Source: Labia minor
Lineage: Eukaryota > Arthropoda > Insecta > Dermaptera > Spongiphoridae
Assembly (NCBI GenBank): GCA_963082975.1
Contig: OY720348.1
Location: 69,899,719 to 69,963,718 of the forward strand
DNA: 64,000 bases
Direction of reading: 5' to 3'
A program made the translations under genes and the position numbers. Position 1 is the first letter of the stretch; every line of letters starts with the position of its first letter. The notes below the pieces were generated by a model that was not told the origin of the DNA, made no database searches, and was given only the letters and a program-made list of their open reading frames with translations. Below, one piece after another: positions 58,842 through 64,000 of the stretch.

Positions 58842-59267
58842 GGTAGACCTCTATTTAACGGACTTTGAATATAACGGACAAAACTGCGACGATTGTAAAA
58901 AAATGTACATTTTGTAACACTAATTGGTTCAGCTCAGATATTTTCAAAATCTGTTTTTTAAAGAATTTGAAACTACAAGAGAAGAAACTGGGAATATTGA
59001 TTATAGACAATTATTTGCAGGACAATACATAATACGAAAGAAGGAGTATGTAGTTGAGGAAGATGTTTTGTAACGCCTAGAAGTAGATGAAGGTTCAAAA
59101 TATAATTTTGATTGTGTTCTGTGGTTTTTTTTTATTTATATTTATATAAATTCAGTGTTTTTTTCAAAAAAAGTTTTTTAAATTATTTGAAACCTATTTT
59201 TATATAAATGTCTTTGGTCTTTAATGACACTCCCCCCCATTAGTCCGTTATATCGATACTTTACTGT
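58842..59267 (+). pseudogene. pogo/Tigger-type transposon relic
   Basis: The ends are inverse in style: GGTAGACCTCTATTTAACGG at the left and CCGTTATATCGATACTTTAC then TGTA at the right, matching TIRs of pogo elements. Inside, a frame near 58965-59070 reads ETGNIDYRQLFAGQYIIRKK then EYVVEEDVL, like the C-terminal tail of a pogo-family transposase. The DDE domain is deleted. Confidence 0.65.
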
Positions 59268-60135
59268 ATTATATGTTCGTATATATATTTATGTTTTTAA
59301 TTTATTTTTATATTTTATAAATAATTTTATTTATCTTAATTATCTTATTATTATTATTTTTTGATTTAATTATCAGCATGACTCCAGGAATATTTTAATT
59401 TCTCCCTTAGATGGAGGGGGGGCTTATATATATATATTTAAATTGTCAGTCCTCGTCCTCCGTCGTTTTCTCAATTGACTTAATAATAAACAAATTTCTC
59501 CCCAATCTTTTTTTACCAATTCGCACCACTTATATCGCTTAGCCTTAAGTTTCTTGTTCTAATTATGTTTGGGGACATAGGTGTATAAAAGTCATAACAT
59601 AACATATGTGTACTTTTGTTTCACAAATTCCAAACTTTATAAAAAAATAAAAGTATAATTATATTCATATAATACTTTAATTATATTAAAATTACTTTTA
59701 AAAATATAATTATTAAAAAAAAATATCTTTTTATCCAATGAATTTATAATAAGAATTAATAATGTATATACTTAGACTGTTTTATATTAAATTTTAATAA
59801 CAAATTAAAATCAAATCAAATTATATCAAAAATGTAATTAAAAATAAATAAATAAATTTTTCATTAATTATTCAAACTAAAAAAAAAAAAAAAAATAATG
59901 ATACATTTGACATATTATAATAAAAAATGAATATCAATTTTTAGAATAATTTTCTATAAAAGATTGATGTGGAATAATATCATATTAATCAGCCCAACCA
60001 ATTTTAAGTCTATATTCTTAAAATAAATATTAAATTATTATAAAGTTCTAAAGTTCTATTTGGATTCACTAAGTGAAACGTAAAGATCGGTAAACAATTT
60101 TAAATTCTAATCAATGTGCAGACAAAAAACTTTAT
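59268..60135. other. AT-rich spacer ending in an older repeat
   Basis: 59990-60135 matches 19930-20085 (GTGCAGACAAAAA), and the mariner is inserted at its TATA end. No gene is seen. Confidence 0.55.
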
Positions 60136-60783
60136 ATACGAGGTCTGTTCAAAAGAAAATATGAATTTTGAATATTCGCAGGCTGTGGACATTTAATTAT
60201 AGAAATTTTTTTTTATTATGTTGGCACACATATATTTCTCATATGTTCACATTATCAGCCATTTTGGATTAGTAGTTTGTTTTTGACAACGGAAAAAGTT
60301 AGTCACGTTTTGTGTGATCTTCGATTTTTTACTTAGAAAAAAAATAAGGAATACTATAAGTAAGTTAAGCAAAGTTTGCATGAAAAATAAATCTTGGATT
60401 CTGCATCACGACAATGCACCAGCTTACAAATCATTGCTTGTTCGTGATTTTTTGGCCAAAAACAACACCGTAATCATGCCTCAGCCACCGTATTCATCAG
60501 ATTTGGCTCCCTGCTACTTTTTCTTCTTTCCAAAACTGAAAAGACCAATGAAAGGAAAACGTTTTGCCACAATTGATGGGATAAAATCGAAATCAAAGAT
60601 CGAGCTGATGGCCATACGAAAAAGTCATTTCAGAAGTGCATCGACGATTGAAAGACGCGCTGGCATAAGTGCAATATATCTGAGGGGAATTACTTTGAAG
60701 GGGACAAAATGGATATTCATGAATTAATAAATAGTTTTCAAAATAATTCAAAATCATCCTTTTTCTTTTGAATAAACACAGTA
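60136..60783 (+). pseudogene. Internally deleted mariner element
   Basis: The left TIR region begins TACGAGGTCTGTTCAAAAGA; the right end is a decayed inverse (CTTTTGAATAAACACAGTA, about 60765-60783). The coding frame 60314-60727 joins a short 5' remnant to KSWILHHDNAPAYKSLLVRD, then FLAKNNTVIMPQPPYSSDLA and PCYFFFF. The second catalytic D (HHD) is kept, but the third, 34 residues on, is Y. The helix-turn-helix part and first catalytic D are deleted. The C-terminus (LRGITLKGTKWIFMN) is frameshifted. It cannot make active transposase. It runs directly into the 1608-bp repeat tail. Confidence 0.9.
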
Positions 60784-60992
60784 TATCGATTTAAAATACT
60801 TGTGGTGGAAATATTGATATATTGTTTATCATTTCATATATATATATATATATATATTTATAGGTATAATGAAAAGAAAAACAAAGATAAGGTGTATGCA
60901 TATATATTATATTCTTTGAGATTTACTATATCTAAACTATTCTATGTTTACTAGTTTTTAAAAATTGATTCCAAATTATATTATAATATATA
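60784..60992 (+). repeat. Tail segment of the 1608-bp repeat
   Basis: Matches 13546-13756, the last part of a unit, so the mariner 3' end and repeat tail are continuous. Confidence 0.88.
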
Positions 60993-62600
60993 CATAAAGG
61001 CAGACAATGAGACGACACAGTCGAATTTTTATCGGTTTCTAGATAAAATGGATTTTTATTTTATTAAAAATAAAAAACTACAATGCATTTTGAAATGAAA
61101 TAACATTTACACTTTAAATGAGTATTGCCTTCTAAGAATAGATATAAACTATACCAAGATATTAATTATGAAACGTAAATTGATTTTTCATAAGTTTGCA
61201 TAATTTTCCTTCATTAAATATTAATTTTTGAATTTTGACAGATGGAAATTAAAATTCGCCGCCTTTTGTTTCACCACTTACCACGAATACAATCTTTTAA
61301 TTCATTTTAATTATTCTTTGCTTATGACATCGATTGGTTTCCATTAATTCTATTAAATGTAATGTATTAATTATATTTTTATACATAGTATAATTATTTC
61401 AATTTCAAGATACAGTCATAATTGAAATTCTCATATTTCTAATCATTAATGATATATTTTTATTTTAGATGTTAAAATATGAATTCTAATAGAAAAAAAT
61501 TCTTCACCATATTGATAAGTGTTTTCATTGAAAAATATCTTATCTATATATTTATTATTATTAAATAATTTCAATTATGCATTAAATTTTATTCTTTGAT
61601 TGCAGTTGCATTGTAAGAAAATTCCTTTTATTTGAATGAAGAAGAAAACTTATCAAAGATAAAATTCTTAAAATTAAAGAGGCTTAATTAATGATTCATT
61701 TATATATATATATACATCAACAACCATTCATAATATGAATTAAAAAATTCCTTAACATATTTATAAATTTTTTCATTGGAAATTATCTTATCTAAATATT
61801 TATTGTTATTATTTATATAATTTCAATCGTGCATTCACACACCCAAGTAAGTGACATGCCATTTCTATTCTTCGATTGAAGTTGCATGGTATTAAATATT
61901 GGTAATTGTATAAACTGGTCATCCAGTCATGACAAACTTTGGAAGAAGTGCATTATATTTGAGGGGAATTACTTTGAAGGGGACAAAAAGGATATTTATG
62001 ATAAATAAATACTTTTCAAAATAATTGAAAATTCTTCTCTGTGTGAGTGTGGGTGTGTAGACACGATTACAAAAAACGGTTTGAGCTAGAATAATGAAAT
62101 TTGGTACATGGTCATTATTCAAAATTCGTACTTTTCTATCAACTTTTGAGAAATGTAGCTCAAGAGGGAAGAGGGTCATTACCTACAACGTTTTGATTTT
62201 TTTTCCTCTAAACTGACCGTAAAAATAAAGCTATATGTTTGATAGTTTTTCACATTATTAAAAATTGTATAAAACTGCTATATATAGAATTTCCGCTTGA
62301 TAGGAATTACTTTGAAGGGGACAAAATGGATATGGATGAATAAATAAATACTTTTCGAAATAATTCAAAATTCACCTTTTCTTTTGAATAAACATAGTAT
62401 ATCGATTTAAAATACTTGTGGTTGAAATATTGATATATTGTTTATCATTTCATATATATATATATTATAGGTATAATGAAATGAAAAACAAAGATAAGGT
62501 GTATGCATATATATTATATTCTTTGAAGATTTACTATATCTAAACTATTCTATGTTTACTAGTTTTTAAAAATTGATTCCAAATTATATTATAATATATA
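60993..62600 (+). repeat. 1608-bp tandem repeat, array 2, unit 1
   Basis: From CATAAAGGCAGACAATGAGA to the next start at 62601: exactly 1608 bases, the same period as array 1 although short indels differ. It contains the same R600 fragment (62040-62295) between two mariner 3' pieces. Confidence 0.92.
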
Positions 62601-63204
62601 CATAAAGGCAGACAACGAGACGACACAGTCGAATTTTTATCGGTTTCTAAATAAAATGGATTTTTATTTTATTAAAAATAAAAAACTACAATGCATTTTG
62701 AAATGAAATAACATTTACACTTTAAATAAGTATTACCTTCTATAAGAATAGATATAAACTATACCAAGATATTAATTATGAAACGTAAATTGATTTTTCA
62801 TAAGTTTGCATAATTTTCCTTCATTAAATATTAATTTTTGAATTTTGACAGATGGAAATTAAAATTCGCCGCCTTTTGTTTGACCGCTTACCACGAATAC
62901 AATCTTTTAATTCGGTTTAATTATTCTTTGCTTATGTCATCGATTGGATTCCATTAATTCTATTAATTTTATTAATTATATTTTTATACATAGTATAATT
63001 ATTTCAATTTCAATTTTAAGATACATTCATAATTGAAATTCTCATATTTCTAATCATTAATGATATATTTTTATTTTAGATGTTAAAATATGAATTCTAA
63101 TAGAAAAAAATTCTTCACCATATTGAAGAGTGTTTTCATTGAAAAATATCTTATATATACATTTATTATTATTATTATTTATATAATTTCAATTATGCAT
63201 TGTT
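62601..63204 (+). repeat. 1608-bp tandem repeat, array 2, partial unit 2
   Basis: Matches the first 0.6 kb of a unit, then breaks off after TTTCAATTATGCATTG. Confidence 0.9.
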
Positions 63205-64000
63205 CGTATATACATATTTCTAGTTAAAATTGTGCCTATTGTATGAAGCATATATATATATATAATATATATATATAGTATGAATGTATATATCGAATAC
63301 GAGAGTTTTTAATAATTATTGATGGAGGGTATAATGCGAAATGAATATGAATAAAACATTGATTTAAAATGTGTTTATATAAATATTTTGTTTTTGTCCC
63401 GATTGGCTACGGGTGTAATTTATAATCAAACTTCGAATTGCTTGATCATTGACACAAAAATGAATTACGTTATGAAATTGCAATCTATGTCCATTTATCA
63501 AATTTTAATAATTATTTGATAAATTATGTCAATAGAAAATAAAAAAAAAGTAGGAGGCAATTAAAAGATATTTCATTATTGGAAGATTATTTACAAAAAA
63601 AAAAAAAAAACAATACAAACCATGTAATTTTCTAAACAATGTTATTTTTAAATTCATTGTTTTTTTTTTTAAATTTAAATAATGGATTTATCAAAAAATA
63701 TTATTTCTTTTAGTGGTAATTAAAAAAAAAGAACAATAAAGGATTTTATATACTTGAAATTATATTTATATTAAAAAACAAAATTGGGAAGAACAAAAAG
63801 AGTTTTGTGGGACTAAACATATTTAATCAAAAAAGACTCTTGGGCTATTTATAAATGGATCAAGAATGGGGTGGGCACATTAGCTTGATGGAAGTATTAA
63901 GGGTAATGAAACAAAAGGACTATTCATAAGTCAAGGGCAATTTAAAGAGAGCGCTAAGGAGGAGAGGAAAAAGGAAGGGTTGAATGAAAGAGGCAGTTAG
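63205..64000. other. AT-rich end of window
   Basis: (TA)n at 63249-63277 and A/T runs (63595-63611, 63659-63671). No gene is recognised; the last 150 bases are less AT-rich. Confidence 0.5.

Overview
This is a eukaryotic, strongly AT-rich, gene-poor and repeat-dense stretch, most likely from an arthropod nuclear genome. The evidence for eukaryote is GT-AG introns, non-LTR retrotransposon relics, mariner, hAT and pogo relics, a tRNA-derived SINE family and many (TA)n tracts. The arthropod guess rests on the relic at 32040-32701, which matches a family I know mainly from arthropods, and on the types of mariner and LINE remnants. The species cannot be named from the sequence.

Only two intact protein-coding genes are convincing. 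They are paralogous C2H2 zinc-finger genes on the minus strand, ZNF-A (21054-22217, 9 tandem fingers) and ZNF-B (39024-40519, 13 fingers). Both can be extended to a short first exon that starts at a true ATG, giving proteins of 331 and 443 residues. They sit in a duplicated block (about 20.15-22.44 kb and 38.13-40.74 kb). A broken third 3' end lies at 38753-38897 and an orphan third copy of the upstream region at 41021-41690. A possible promoter and leader exon of an unknown plus-strand gene lie at 31240-31578, with a candidate coding exon at 33172-33312.

Layout. 0-6.2 kb: LINE relics, including a jockey-like element recognisable only by scattered motifs, with a SINE inserted. 7.5-14.9 kb: mariner relics, a 600-bp repeat (R600) and a 1608-bp tandem repeat. 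15.2-15.9 kb: a GC-rich island. 16.3-20.1 kb: nested repeats. 20.1-22.9 kb: the ZNF-A block. 23-29.4 kb: SINEs, foldback elements and a low-repeat stretch (26.6-28.8 kb). 30-35.5 kb: MITEs, the candidate leader exon and a broken gene copy. 38.1-41.7 kb: the ZNF-B block. 42.6-57.2 kb: hAT and pogo MITEs, R600 copies and a Helitron-like block. 58-63.2 kb: a foldback, a pogo relic, a mariner and a second array of the 1608-bp repeat. 63.2-64 kb: AT-rich.

Local family names used below: SINE-1 (tRNA-headed SINE, about 260-280 bp); R600 (about 600-bp repeat starting ACTATCTCGC); TRB (repeat bounded by ACCGACCGACGAT and its inverse); RC (repeat ending in a CCAGGTA hairpin). The two ZNF genes in a transposon-filled region resemble a fast-evolving DNA-binding family, but their targets are unknown.
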